Assembly (NCBI GenBank): GCA_958510825.1
Contig: OY294047.1
Coordinates: 2,852,001 to 2,916,000 of the forward strand
Direction: 5' to 3'
Length of the DNA stretch: 64,000 bases
DNA from: Brachypterus glaber
Lineage: Eukaryota > Arthropoda > Insecta > Coleoptera > Kateretidae
A model generated the notes under the pieces. That model did not search any database. It saw only the letters and a list, made by a program, of their open reading frames with translations, and was not told the DNA's origin. Shown here one piece after another: positions 21,961 through 34,553 of this stretch (position 1 is the stretch's first letter; every line of letters starts with the position of its first letter). The translations under genes and the position numbers were made by a program.

Positions 21961-22697
21961 ATAAATATATAAATAAATAATTAAATATAAAGGCTGTATA
22001 CTTAAGTACATAATTATGTAATTTGTTAGATACTTCCCCCCTCCCCCCCCCCCCCAAAATTTTATGAACCCCTTACATCCCGTTCTGGCTACAGTCCAGC
22101 CTATTCGAATTTTGGCAAAGGATATTTAATAAATAAATATTAATTAATTAATATTATTTATTATTAATTTTTTATTAACCTAGACTAAAAAGTTGAACAA
22201 AATATATCAAAAATAGTGTCTGATTTTTTTGTCGAAATTTTGTGGTTTGCCTGGACCGCAATTTCCGAGTCCGAGAAACTATTCTGTGATATTTTGCGGT
22301 TAACCTTTTCAATAAAAGTTTTTTTTTTTGAAAAAAGTTGGAGAAATTTTCAAAAAAAAGTTTATTTTTCAAAAAAAGTTAAAAATAGTATATTACGCAC
22401 CGAGTACGCGAACCTAGTTTTTAGTGCACGAGAGCCGCAGCCGAGTAAAAAAAGCATCGATGTGCACTGTTATAGTTTGCGTCGAGGTGCGTATACTATT
22501 TTTCCTACGACCTAGACATAAAAAAACGCAAAAATTATCTTAAAATTAGTTTGTTAATTTGAGGTTATGTGTTTGACGTTTACTAATTTTCTGACAGCAG
22601 ATATGTAAAATCAGCTGATCACTTTCCAACCGTTGTCATAGGCAATTTCCGTTAACGGGTGGGAAATGAGTACTCTATACTATAGTATAACAATATA
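21961..22697. other. AT-rich intergenic stretch with a foldback
   Basis: Mostly low-complexity sequence. An inverted pair, AATAGTATATTACGCACCGAG and GAGGTGCGTATACTATTTT, bounds a CpG-richer core at 22384-22505. No gene recognised. Confidence 0.45.
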
Positions 22698-22999
22698 ATA
22701 GTTATTTATGGTACTAGTGGGTAAAGTAAGATAATGCCCATGAGAAAATTAATCTGCGAGGCGTCAGCCAAGCAGGTTAATTTTCGAGAGGGCAATATCG
22801 GTTTACCAATAAATAGCTTAGGAATTCATATTTTTATTGAAAATTTTAATGACATTTACAAGAAAATAATTTGACAAGTGACAGTTGAGTGGGTAAAATA
22901 AATAATTATCCACTCAATAAAGTAAAAGCCACGCGGGGGTTATTATTGAGTTTATCTATTTAAATGGTAATTGTCTTATTATCTGTATGTATTGGATAA
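22698..22999 (+). mobile_element. foldback-headed repeat, copy 2 (family E)
   Basis: Same hairpin head as 3254-3589 with small internal deletions; ends GTATGTATTGGATAA. Confidence 0.7.
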
Positions 23000-23526
23000 A
23001 AAATATATTATAGTTATAACTAGGTCGTAAGAAAAATACTATTACGACTGTGGACTTCTTTATATTTGTATCCCTTGGCTTTTAGGCTTATATAATTAAT
23101 ATTAATGTATTTTAAATGCAGCGAGTCTTGACTTCGACATAAATTCAGCGTAATATATGAATGAAATAAATTAATGATTATAACCAGTGGCGGCGCCTCT
23201 CCATAAATAATGACACTTTTTTTGCCAATTTTGGACCCCGTTTTTCATGTGTCACACCCCAACCACTTCTGTCATAAGCCTCTCAAGGGGCCGTTCATAT
23301 ATACCGGGTGTCAAAAGAAGTATTGCCTACGAATTATCTCCGTAATTATAAAAGGAAGCCTGCTGAAAATGACGGATCTGAGCGGGTATAAATGGTGCAT
23401 AAACCGGACTTGAGCGGATGAAATTCACTTCTTTATAATATTTACAGAGCTTGTATGAACCGTTAATACCTCTATTTTGGCATGGTCATTATAAAAAATA
23501 TCACTTCCGGCCCAAGCGGAAGTGAT

Positions 23527-23613
23527 TAGGGACACTAGATCTAGGTCTTAAGTTAGCAAGGCGACAGACAGTCTGTTACCTTGCTAACTTAAGACCTAGA
23601 TCTAGTGTCCCTA
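23527..23613. mobile_element. hAT foldback MITE, copy 1 (family A)
   Basis: 87 bp, nearly all inverted repeat: TAGGGACACTAGATCTAGG plus TCTTAAGTTAGCAAGG and its inverse. Perfect 8-bp duplication GAAGTGAT at 23519-23526 and 23614-23621. Confidence 0.85.
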
Positions 23614-23975
23614 GAAGTGATACCAACTTTTGCAACCCTTTATATTTGTTTAAATGTTTAGATTCGCCTTTAAATTCCCTTTTCATTGATATATCACAAG
23701 TCAATATTTGCATTAAAGATTGCGCCACAGGAGCCGTTTTTCATAAAAACAACATGGCGTTCCTATGACGTCCATGTTGGAATTTCTGAAACTTTACATT
23801 TCAAATCTTTTATTAGTAGGCTAAGAATTTACTGTTTATGTGAAAAGCATTTACTGTTTATGTGAAACTGATTTTCTTTTGTTTTTATGAAAATGGCGTA
23901 ATTTTAAAGTAATTTTACGTATTTTATTTCAAAATTCGTACAATTTATCCTTATATTACCTTATCCTTATGTAAA

Positions 23976-24735
23976 AATTGCTCATATATACAGGGTGTAA
24001 CAGAGTCGCATGTAGATATTTTAAGGAATGATTCTATATTAAAAAATATGAAAAAAAGTTCCTATAAAGGTTGGTCCGGAAATGAGCCCTAAGGGAGCTA
24101 CGGCCCTTTAAAATTGTAATAAAAATAAGGTTTTTATTTAATAACTCTGGTAACCTTTCAGCTAGAGCGACAAGCTTTTGCACGTATACTAGTATTAATA
24201 AGGGCAATAAGTTTGTGTTAATTAATTTTTTGAATTTATCCAGAGGCGTGCCTAGACGGACAAAATATGTGAGGCTTAACATATTTTTGCCCCAAACTTT
24301 TTTATGTGTATGTTTTTTGTATTTTTTGTAAAAAATATAGATTTCTTTAGTAAAAATACATAAAAAATGTCTTATAGTGTAACACTGTAGGAGCAACCGT
24401 TATAAAAAAAATGCAATTAGGAGGAAGTAACATTTTGTGCCACCAAAAACGTTACATTTTAAAAGGCCATTACTCCTTTAATATTAAATTTTGTGTTTTT
24501 GAAGAATACTTTTTTGCTTAGTTTTAAATGAAGAATCACCCTGCAGCATTAAAATTTTATTGATGCTTTTTTTTTGTTTCCCATTCTATATGTGATCTTC
24601 GAAGAGCCGTTGCTCCCTTAGGACTCATTTCCGGACCAACCTTTATAGGAACTTTTTTTCATATTTTTTAATGTAGAATCATTCCTTAAAATATCTACAT
24701 GCTACTCTGTTACACCCTGTTTATACGAGCAATTT
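23976..24735. mobile_element. CAGGGTGTAAC foldback element
   Basis: CAGGGTGTAACAGAGT at 23991 is mirrored by CTCTGTTACACCCTG ending at 24719. The inverted arms continue inward for about 120 bp and slightly outward (AAATTGCTC/GAGCAATTT). The right half recurs at about 61925-62195. Confidence 0.65.
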
Positions 24736-25299
24736 ATCTTTTTTTCCCCTAGCCCACTGTGCTACGTAAAGAAAAATAGCAAAAATTTCTGAACCGCTCG
24801 ATATATTCATATTCTTAAGCAAGAAAACAAATAGAACTTAATATTTTAAGCGATTGTTAAATATTCTAATCATACTTACATGTATTTAAAACTCTTGACT
24901 AACCCATATTTATTTAACTGCCATCACACGTCCTTCGGTTTATATTAAACTAACCATAAATTTTAATAAAAAATTTTATAAATAAAAATTTTCTTTTTAT
25001 AGTTATATTTTTACTATAATCATATTTTTTATGAAAAACTACAGTTTTTATTATGTAAGATTATTGCCAGTATTTGCGAAATGAACTAACTGATAAAACC
25101 TGATTACTCGGTTTCATAGAACACGGTGCTTTGAAAACAACATTTAGTGCTCGATTTAGTGCAAGTCCAACATAACCCATTTTTTTTTCAAAACTTAATT
25201 TAGAGCACTGCAATCATTTAAGATCTAAAATTTAAAAAAAGTATGAAACGGATACCCTTTCTAGACGGGTAGAAAAATTAGAACGTTTATAAAATACCT

Positions 25300-25420
25300 G
25301 CTGAAAATGACGGGTCTGGGCGGGTATAAATGGTGCATAAACCGGACTTGAGCGGATGAAATTCTATACAACATTTATACCCGCGCAGACCCGTCATTTT
25401 CAATAGGGATAAGATTCGGC
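25300..25420. mobile_element. GAAAATGACGGG foldback MITE
   Basis: The arms TGAAAATGACGGGTCTGGGC and GCGCAGACCCGTCATTTTCA are inverted, around ATAAATGGTGCATAAACCGG. Fragments are at 23340-23430 and about 15965-16015. Confidence 0.6.
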
Positions 25421-25776
25421 TTCTTTTCATCTAATCCAAACAAATTTGATTTAATGTCAAAATTGAAATTTAATGTAAAAATATATTAAAATACATTTAA
25501 ATGACTATATCTTGGAAACTAGAGTCCTTCGAAAAAACATGACTATATATGTTTTTATAGGGAATTAAATACTATTTTTATTTTTGTAAAAAATTTTGTC
25601 CTACTATAAATAATAAGTGAAATATCGCTAAAAATTACAGTTTTTGTCTATTTTGCCCCCCTTGCCCTATGCTAATGTTAACCATATTTGATGTGACGCA
25701 AATAGAAAAGGTGTTGACTCGTTTGGTGAAATAATTTTTTAAATCGGACTTTCCGTTAAAAAGTTATAAAGTTTAC

Positions 25777-25828
25777 ATACAGACAGACAGACAGACAGGC
25801 AGACAGACAGACAGACACAGACAGACAT
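25777..25828. repeat. (CAGA)n microsatellite
   Basis: About 50 bp of CAGA units with one CAGG and one CA interruption, next to a CAGACATTTTTTAAAACCC motif that resembles the array-unit block. Confidence 0.85.
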
Positions 25829-25829
25829 T

Positions 25830-27480
25830 TTTTAAAACCCACTTTTTTCTCATTTTCCCGACATTCTAAAGCAGAAAATGCATTTTTTTTATTTTTCGGT
25901 GTAGATTCGTTTTTGAGATAAACAATTTTTATTTTTTTTAAACATGAAAGAGTTAGAAAAGTTTCTATGAACTTTTCTGTTAAATCGCTTCTTATAGTCC
26001 AGAATGCATAATAAGACAAAAACTTGTTTCCCCGGGTCTGGACAAATTTTGTTGATAAATGCTTAGCTTCTCGAGATCTAAGTACCTGAGTTATAAAGTA
26101 AAAATATTCCAGAAGTAAATTTGAAGTAATATCCGATATCTATAATAATTTTTGAATATTACATTTAATTTTTTGATAAAACAAATAAAAACCGATTTTC
26201 TCAAAAAACCGCAAAAAACAGTTTTTTTTACATTTATAAAATAGTCTTAAAATTATCGCAGTGCTCTAAATACCTAATTATTGAAAAAATTGAGAGTTTA
26301 AAGTCGCACTAAATGTTGTTTTCAAATCACCGTGAGAAGTATTTCTATTGCTGACAAAGCGCATGGTTAAACTTTATTGATCTATCTACCATTTAAAAAA
26401 TATTTCTGAATTATAGATGGGCTTTTAAAAATGGTACCTAAAGCAATTTTTTTATACTATTCACAGTAAATGGTATATTGCATTTTCCCAAATTATTGTT
26501 TTTATTTTTATTTTTTAGTTTAACTCCCCATAACTTTTTTGTTTTTAGGGAAATAACTTTCCAAATTGGTATAATTGATTATTATAATAAAAGTATAACT
26601 TTCCCCAAGGAAAGTCTTGCGTTAGTAAAAAAAATCGAATTTTTTTTATTGCTTTTTTTACTTTTCTGGGCGTTTTATATCCAAAACATATTATCTCCGT
26701 AAAAAAAAATCTGTCGGTCGGTCTGTGTGCCCGGGAAATTTGTGACCACGATAACTTAAGAACGCTTCGGGCTAAACACTTGAATTGAAGGTTGATTATC
26801 CAAAGTTCTAGGCTGATATTGTTTTTGGTAAAAATCGGATTGGGGTAAAAACAATTTTTTTCAAAAATATTTTTTTTATTTATTTTTCGTTTTACGAAAA
26901 AAAAAAAACTTTTTTTGAAAAAAAAATTTTTTTGAAAAACTTTTTTTATTATTTATAAATTTATTTTTTTACGAAAAAATAAACTTGTTTTGAAAAAAAA
27001 AATGAAAAGAAAAATTTATTTTTTTTTTTGAATATCGGAATTTTCTTTTAGCTATTTTCGATTGTTTTAATAGTTTAACCCCCCGTAACTTAAAAAAAAA
27101 TGTTTTTGGGGGATATACTTAAAAAGTGGGTAGAATTGATCCTTATAATAAAACTAATTTTTCCTGAAAAAATTATTAATCGGAATTTTCTTTCAGCTTT
27201 TTTCGATTTTTTTAAAAGTTTAACCCCCCATAACTTTTTGTTTTTGTGCGGATTACTTTCAAAAAGAATAGGGAGATTCCCCTCAAAAAAACTTGATTTT
27301 TTCTGAAAATTTTAAGTCGATGGGACTATTCGTTCTTGAGTTATCGTTTCTACAAAATTGTGACAGACGGAGGGACAGACGGTTTTTATGAAAAAAAAAA
27401 TTATATCCAAGAGTTTTTTGTCTAGGACGATATTTTAAAATTTTGGAAATTCGAAACTACCGTAATATTATTAAGTCCCT
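25830..27480. other. intergenic, homopolymer-rich, array-unit relics
   Basis: Long A and T runs dominate 26860-27080. Blocks such as CTGTCGGTCGGTCTG with ACGATAACTTAAGAACGCTT (about 26710-26770) and TTGAGTTATCGTTTCTAC (about 27332) show relationship to the 13.9-kb array units. No gene recognised. Confidence 0.5.
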
Positions 27481-27484
27481 TTAA

Positions 27485-27965
27485 GGGGTCTACCCTCTTT
27501 AGACGGGCAAAGATAAGGCTATTTTCACGAATTTTTTTGACCGGTATACGTCATAAATATGGACATAAAAAGTGTTAGGCCTAAAAAATACACTATTTGA
27601 TTACACAAGAAAATTTTTTTTATATTTATTTTAATCAGTTTTTATACATAAAAATGAGGGAGAAGACTGGTCCAAAAAAAAAGATGAGTGTGCGCTGTTG
27701 ATGAAATATCTGGAATGGATGATCTGAAAAAAAAAAAAAAAATAGTTTTAGATTCAGTAAGTAAATGGCTATAGCGCATATCATACGATTTTTGAAATTT
27801 TGAGTTTAACTATTTATTTTTGGCAAAGAACGACGGAAAAAACGTGATTTTTCGTACTTTTTCGAAAAATGGCTGCCATTTTGTCATTTTTGTTTATGAC
27901 GTATACCGGTCAAAAAAATTCGTGAAAATAGCCTTATCTTTGCCCGTCTAAAGAGGGTAGACCCC
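27485..27965. mobile_element. piggyBac-like MITE with TTAA flanks
   Basis: 481 bp. The ends GGGGTCTACCCTCTTTAGAC and GTCTAAAGAGGGTAGACCCC are perfect inverses, with arms of about 85 bp reaching GACCGGTATACGTCATAAA. Flanked by TTAA at 27481-27484 and 27966-27969. TTAA duplication is the piggyBac signature; no transposase is present. Confidence 0.7.
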
Positions 27966-28257
27966 TTAAGTTATAACTTACAGGGACTTGATTTTTTTTT
28001 AATGGCCCATGGTCCTTTATTTTCTAAACTGCAGTTTAGACGTGACATTTTTAAAAATAATTTATAATAACTTTTAAACGGCTTAGGGGACGTCCATAAA
28101 ATATGTCACGCGTTTTTGGCCATTTTGACCCCCCCCCCCTTGTCACACCGGCACTGCCCCCTTTTCACCGATGTCACGTCACGTCAAAATAATATTTTTC
28201 CTCTAACTACAAAAAATATTTATGTAAATTTACACGCTTAATCAGAGGTAATATGTT

Positions 28258-29030
28258 CCCAAGTAGCAAGGGATGTTATATTACAAGAAATTAACATCAC
28301 TTTTGGGTGTATTTTTAAACTAAATCATAACATCACATAATATTTAAAAATAACATGTATTTAACATCACATTTGCAACGTTACACGTGTGACGTGACAA
28401 CCATGTTATTTAATAACAAATATTTAGCAACGCTGTGAATATATAGCATGTCACATATTAACGTGGCTTTCACGTGAATGTCATGTTATTTTGCTTCTCA
28501 CCGACGTTCGAAGCAAAAAAATCGATATAAGATGATGTTGATAGAGTAAATTATTATAAGGAAATTGTATACACATTATACGATTTCCAATGGATAGGGG
28601 GCTGTGCCGGGCTTCTCAAGACCACGGACACGGATTATATTCTCCGCTTAATCTGCAATTTCGTATTTAGAATCTATCTGTTTCAATCTGTGATTGTTTC
28701 AATTACTGATTGATTTTAAATCCGATTTTTTTATAGGGTTATAGCATTTTTAATGGTTTTAATTTAGAAAAAGCTAATGTCCTAAAATATTATTTAAATA
28801 TTAAAGTACCAGTAACGGCATCCATAAGATATTAGATATAACAGGAATGTGGATTTATGATGTCACAAACACGTTATTTTCGGGATGTCATTGTGTGATG
28901 TTATTAGGGGCGGACTTAGGACATCCCCACCATGCTACATTCTTGTTAAATGAGACTACAATCTTAACATCACATGTCACATATTAACGTGACTTTCACG
29001 TGAATGTCATGTTATTTTGCTACCTGGGTT
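28258..29030. mobile_element. CCCAAGTAGCAA-ended element
   Basis: Inverted ends CCCAAGTAGCAA and TTGCTACCTGGG. Internal repeats of ACATATTAACGTG.CTTTCACGTGAATGTCATG lie near 28455 and 28975. No coding region was seen. Boundaries are tentative. Confidence 0.4.
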
Positions 29031-29388
29031 GCCAATTATAATCATGTAAAATTTAAAACATAACCAGTAATATTACAATTCTGAATGCAAATTTACATTT
29101 AAAAAAAAATCAAATAACTTCTGGTTGACGTGGAGACAAGAAAGTAGTAAAAATTTGATTTTGGCCCATATCCGAGTCTCGCTGTCCCACGACTAAATCT
29201 GAAATGGGGTAGCAACTTTTCTACGCTAGGGGGCGCTAACTCGGCCGAGGGTGCCAAAATTGGACCTTTCAGTTATATAATTACAATTTGTATAAAAAAA
29301 AACTATACTTACCGTCGTTCTACTTAATTTTTGCACTATAAAATAATTTTTAGAGTTTTTGCACTATAAATTTGTATTTTAGACAAGT

Positions 29389-29678
29389 CTATGGCAGTAT
29401 TGTTTGTTTGTTTAACCTCGCACTATTTTACTTAATTAAGTATCCCCTAAGTCCAGGACTTGTGTGGGCTAATAGTAGAAGGAACCACCGGCTTATACCG
29501 ACTCTCGAACCAGTTTTTATAGGGAGTGTCCGCTTCACTTATGCCTTCACCAAATTTCAATTATTAATTAACTGAAAAAGGCAAATCGGCGCCAGTGAGA
29601 ATCGAACTCACGCTAGTTGTAGTAGACTTGTCATGTACAGACGCGGTAGACCACTACACCAATTCTCCCATACTGCCA
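29389..29678 (-). repeat. tRNA-like unit bounded by a 10-bp inverted repeat
   Basis: At 29588-29669 (minus) there is an A-box-like TTGGTGTAGTGG and a perfect T arm (GTGAG, loop TTCGATT, CTCAC). The acceptor halves GGGAGAA and TGGCGCC do not pair and the anticodon stem is poor, so this is a pseudogene or SINE head, not a working tRNA. The whole 290-bp unit is bounded by ATGGCAGTAT (29389) and ATACTGCCAT (29669). Confidence 0.5.
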
Positions 29679-29699
29679 TGCTTGATATAGCAAGGGATT

Positions 29700-32240
29700 T
29701 AAGGTACAAAATAAACATTAATAACATTAACAAAATATTTTGTATTCTTAAAAAGAAAGAAGTTATATTATAGCGATATTTTTTTAATAAACTACATGCT
29801 GTTTTGGTAAATCTACAATGATATAGATATTTTTACAGACAAAGGCATTAGCCATAAAACTTGATCAAATTCAATATTTTTTTAGAGCCGTCCCTGAATC
29901 TTAACTAAAAATATTTATAAAATAAAAACTAAAAGCAAAGAATCTTTGCTAGATTTTTAACATCTCTAATAAATTCTTAACTCTGATCCCTGTAAAAATT
30001 TTCTGGTTAATTCTCATTAAAATTTTCGTATTTGATCTTATTAAAACTTTATAGAACTTTTAATAAGATTATTAAGGAAGTTTCTTACCAATGAAGCAGG
30101 TTTTTATAAGAATGAACCAGGTTTTGGAAAAGAAATTGCATTAAAATTTTCCTATTTAATCTTAAGAAGTTTTAGTAAGATTTTGAAAGAAATTTCTTAC
30201 CAATGAAGCAGGTTTTTATAAGAATGAACCTGTTTCTACAATGGATCAATGGTTTTAAACACACACACACACATTTTTGCTTGTATCTTCAAAACGCGAA
30301 GAGATATCAAAAATATAACGAAAAAATCAATCCCCCTAGACATACACCCTTACATAAATCCATTTTTAACAACTTGAGGACACCGGAAGTGAGGAAGCCT
30401 CCAGATATCTTGATCCCTACCAATCCGATAATACGTATCGAGTAAGTTATAACGACAGTATTCCAAGAAGTGACTTTATTCAATTAAAAAGTTTTGTTAG
30501 TGGTATGAAATAACATGTGGCGCCACCTATAGCATAGGAATTTTCGGCTTAAAACTGTAATTAAGTCAATATGTATCTGCTGTTTAAATCATATTGGGAC
30601 TGCGTTAGAATTTTCTTTTTAAACCTGGTATTTTTTAATATCAATTTTCTAATTAAATCTTTTACATTCTAAATTTTTGTCTTAAAACTCTGAAATTAAG
30701 TTAAATGAACAGTAATATTACAGGAATCTACAAGAATGTTCATTTATGAAAATTTTCTTCATAAATCTTTTTAAATCCTAATTTATATTCTTTTAAGTTC
30801 CATGACTTTGTAGTAATTTCAAGTAAATAAATTAATATTCGTCGTATATCTTATATAAGATCTTATAAGGTCTGTATAAGAATCAACCAGAACGGTTTTA
30901 CAGGGAGTGTACGCTGCGGTTTAACGGAACTAAGAAAATAAATTAATGATGACTCCAGTGCGCATGACCGTGTGTGTAAATATAACCTATCACTAAGCAA
31001 GCGCGGATTGGTCATAAATAATTTTCTCAGTTAGTTCGGAGAGTAAACGCGCCATATGCAACAGTTATTCAGTTATGTATTAGCAAAATTTAGAAAAGAA
31101 TTTGCTAAAATAGGTAATACATTTTGCAAATATTCTTAGCTACGGATTTGGATCAAAAGACTCGTATTTTTTTTAACAGTAAAGGTAAATGATTAAAATT
31201 TTGAAACTATATTGATTCTGTACATAAAATAATTAAAAAAAGGCAGACAAAACAAAACACCCCACTTTTTTTGACCAGTTTTAGCCGAAAAAACATTGCA
31301 ATCCTCTGCTTCCTTCAAAATCTATTTAGACCAAATTAAAAAAAAAATCTATCCATTACATTTTTTTACATCAGCTTTTTCTTTTGTTTTAGATTAAAAA
31401 CTTGAAATATTTAATCAAAATTATTTGTGAAAAGCTTATACAGTTGATTTCAACAAAACTGGAAAAGTTGGGTTAAGTAAAATTTCATGTTTTCCATAAA
31501 ATTTGTGTGAATGTGGATTATTTAAATGGGGTTATGCCTGTTTGAAAAATAAGGTTAGTTTAACCATGTCAAAAATCATCTGTTATTCTATGCATTTGTG
31601 TTTAGTAAATACTATTTGGATTTTGAAGCGTATCTAATAATAATAATTATGGGTTTTACACCAGTATTCTTCGAGTATTCTTGTTTTTCTGCTTTATCCC
31701 TCCCAATTTTAAAAAAATCCACCAACATTTTTTGACTTTGACGTGGCAATAACAATATTGACACTTAATTTATTAACAAGTAAACAAATATTTGTCCTAT
31801 GAAAGATAGTTCACAATGTAATTTTTTTTTATAACCCCACTTTTCCAGTTTTATTGAAATGAACTGTACATTTAAAAAAACTTATTACAAGTTAATTAGT
31901 ATAGGTAAGTTTTGGAAACATGAACAGGTGTTTTATGATGTTTGACATTTGATATTTAAGCGCTGCTGTCAGTGCTATTTTCAAATAATGTACATAAATA
32001 AATGTCCTCTCCTAGTTTTTTTTTCATTACTTCAACATGTTCACTGCCACCAGATATGTAAATATAGGTATCGCCACATTATGTAATGTAAGTTTTTTTA
32101 TACATTATGTATATAATTTTAATTTTAATTAAATTTTTCAGTTGTTTTAACCTAAAACTAAGAAAAAAGTGGATTAAAAAAAATCCAACTGATAGATTTT
32201 TTTTAATTTGATTGACTCTAAATAAAAGGATTTTGACAAG
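29700..32240. other. intergenic stretch, dispersed repeats
   Basis: No gene recognised. Segments at 30000-30230 and 30690-30905 are related to 19930-20225 (shared TATTACAGGAATCTA, AAATCTT.TTAAATCCTAATTTA, AGAAT.AACCAGAACG.TTTTACAGG). The rest is AT-rich without clear boundaries. Confidence 0.4.
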
Positions 32241-32249
32241 CACAGAGCC

Positions 32250-32760
32250 TTGCATTTTTTGCTAAAGCTGGCTAAAAATAGAGGGGTAAAAAAGCAACAC
32301 AGAAAAGAATTAAAACAAAAAAAAATCGATAAAACAGAAATTGTAATGGAATGTACAAATTATTTATTTCAACATAATTTTGCTGTTCCCTTCATACAGG
32401 ATCGTTCTACAATAAGTAATAATACTTTACACCACAGAAAGACTCATATCGGCTCAAATTATTGAACTATAAAGAGCTCAAAGCTCATATCTTAGGCAGT
32501 TGAACGGAAAAAACCCTTTAGAACAAACTAAACCAAATTTTTTAGAACTCATGTTTTTGAAAACTCACACAGAAAATATAATCACCATAGATATGGTCTG
32601 TCGGAGTGATGTTTTAAAGCTCACTGATGTCAACTATAAAAAGCACCAGATAATAGTTTCTGGTATGTATATTTACTGTAAGTTTTTAAGAACATCAGTT
32701 CTAAAACTAAGTTTAATCCAAACCAAATCTTTAAAACGTACGTTTTAAAAATATGATTTG
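32250..32760 (+). pseudogene. possible decayed C2H2 zinc-finger sequence
   Basis: Reads TISNNTLHHRKTHIGS, LKAHIL..LNGKNP and FLKTHTEN in frames broken by stops. The spacing recalls zinc-finger helices and TGEKP linkers (L..H..TH.G; NGKNP), but the cysteine pairs are lost. It could be chance. No product is claimed. Confidence 0.25.
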
Positions 32761-34229
32761 CTCGAAAGGGACTTAGGAGCGAGTAGATATGTGTCCCTCT
32801 AGAAGCTGATCGTGCTGCACTTTACAATGATATTTGAATTATGTCTAATAAAATAAAAGGAGGAAAAATACTATAATATTCTTATAAGTGTTGAAAACCT
32901 AGCTGCAGCTTTCTAAGTCATTTATGGGGTTTGGAGACAGTTTGGCCTGCAACTAGGTCCTCTCCCTAATACCACAAAACATACTAAAAATATTCCTTTT
33001 GCATTCTAACAAAGAATATTCTATAAATATTCTTAGAATGTTTGTGCTATTAGGGTGGTTAAGCTAGACTACAGAGAAGGCTAACACGTATATATAACTA
33101 TTGACACCAAACCATCAACTCTTAGTACACATAATTGTTATTCACCCTAATTTTTAAATCTTCTACAATTTTATTTGTGAAACTAACAATGTTGCCCCTT
33201 TACAAAAGCAAATGCCTAACCATTAGTTATACACACGGTATACTATAAAGTAAACTAAACGATTTTAGAATAAAAATCCTATATTAAAGATGGAAGTAAA
33301 TAACGCTTTTTAGATTGTAGTAAATGGCAAAAATTGAAGCTTATTTAAAAATAGGGTGGATAAAAATGTTGCTATTTACAACATAGTCGGATTGAATATA
33401 TACTTCTTAATTAGGTACTAGCAGAATCGAAATTGTCAAGGTTTACATGGAAGGTTACAATAAATGGAACATAGCACAATATCCGACTGACGAAAACAAA
33501 ATAAGATGAAAAATTTACAAACATGAAATTTGGCATAAACAAAAAACTGAATAAACATTTCAATAGAAATTTGCAATGATATGTTGAATGACCCAAAATA
33601 AAAGTACGTATAAGTCTTTGAGACTTGGAAATAACACAGCTGAGTTATTAACACTAGGTGACAATAAAAATTACAGTATGTTTTTCTTTGAAATTAAAAC
33701 TTAATTGTGCTACAAGTTGTAACTTTATTCAAATACTTGACTCAATAAGAGTCATATAGATATATTATATGAAATAAAGGTAATAACCTAATAAACTACT
33801 AATAACTATACAATTAATTTATTAAGTAATCCTTTCTGAAAATGATGGCATATATATGCTTTAAAAACCAGCTAAAATTATTTACAATGATAGCGCCAAA
33901 ATTTCTAATAAAATATTGATGTTATCATAATCATAAAAAATTAACACCACAGTTATCACCAGTCACTTTCAACATGGCTTACACTTTTATACAATCATTT
34001 TTACATTTAAACATTAAGGGTAATAGCTAAAATAAATAATGTCAAGCCAAAAATATTTAATCAGTGTTTAATAACTTTCTTTTCGCATCATATCAGTAAA
34101 AAGAAATCCCACTAGACAAACGGCTACGAAAAATTGCACCGTTAGATATACTGACATCGTATTTCATTTCACGATACGGAATGCAAATGGAAAGGAACAC
34201 TATCTACATAATTTTTTGGCTGGAGATTT
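32761..34229. other. AT-rich sequence downstream of Vha16
   Basis: No gene recognised. It may hold extended 3' UTR of Vha16 if a poly(A) site distal to 34230 is used. No strong repeat structure was seen. Confidence 0.4.
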
Positions 34230-34235
34230 TTTATT
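34230..34235 (-). terminator. Vha16-1: possible poly(A) signal of Vha16
   Basis: AATAAA on the minus strand about 115 nt after the Vha16 stop codon. Other AATAAA-like sites lie farther downstream, so use of this one is a guess. Confidence 0.35.
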
Positions 34236-34348
34236 TCGGCCTTTAACATTAAAAAACAAAATGATCAGGGGAACTGTCGTCCGCTCCGGTCTGCGGAAAA
34301 AAGGAGGGTGGATGTATGAGGGATGAATTTAAAACCATAACTAATAAC

Positions 34349-34553
34349 TTATTTTGTGTAAAGGAAGATGGCTACAATGAGACCGTAAAGACCCAATACT
34401 TCGGCGAAGATAAGAATAAGGATCATTCCCACAAAGAGACGGGGTTGTTGGGCCGTTCCTCTTACTCCTGCGTCTCCAACGATTCCGATCGCGAATCCTG
34501 CCGCCAGACCGGAGAATCCTACTGAAAGACCGGCTCCCAAATGTACAAATCCT
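34349..34553 (-). CDS. Vha16-1: Vha16 exon 3 (C-terminal half)
   Basis: 205 nt from the TTTTTGCAG acceptor to TAA at 34349-34351. Its first base completes K90; residues 91-157 follow ([20 protein letters not shown] to IVAIFLYTK). It contains helices 3 and 4 and the proton-carrying E141. Confidence 0.97.
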
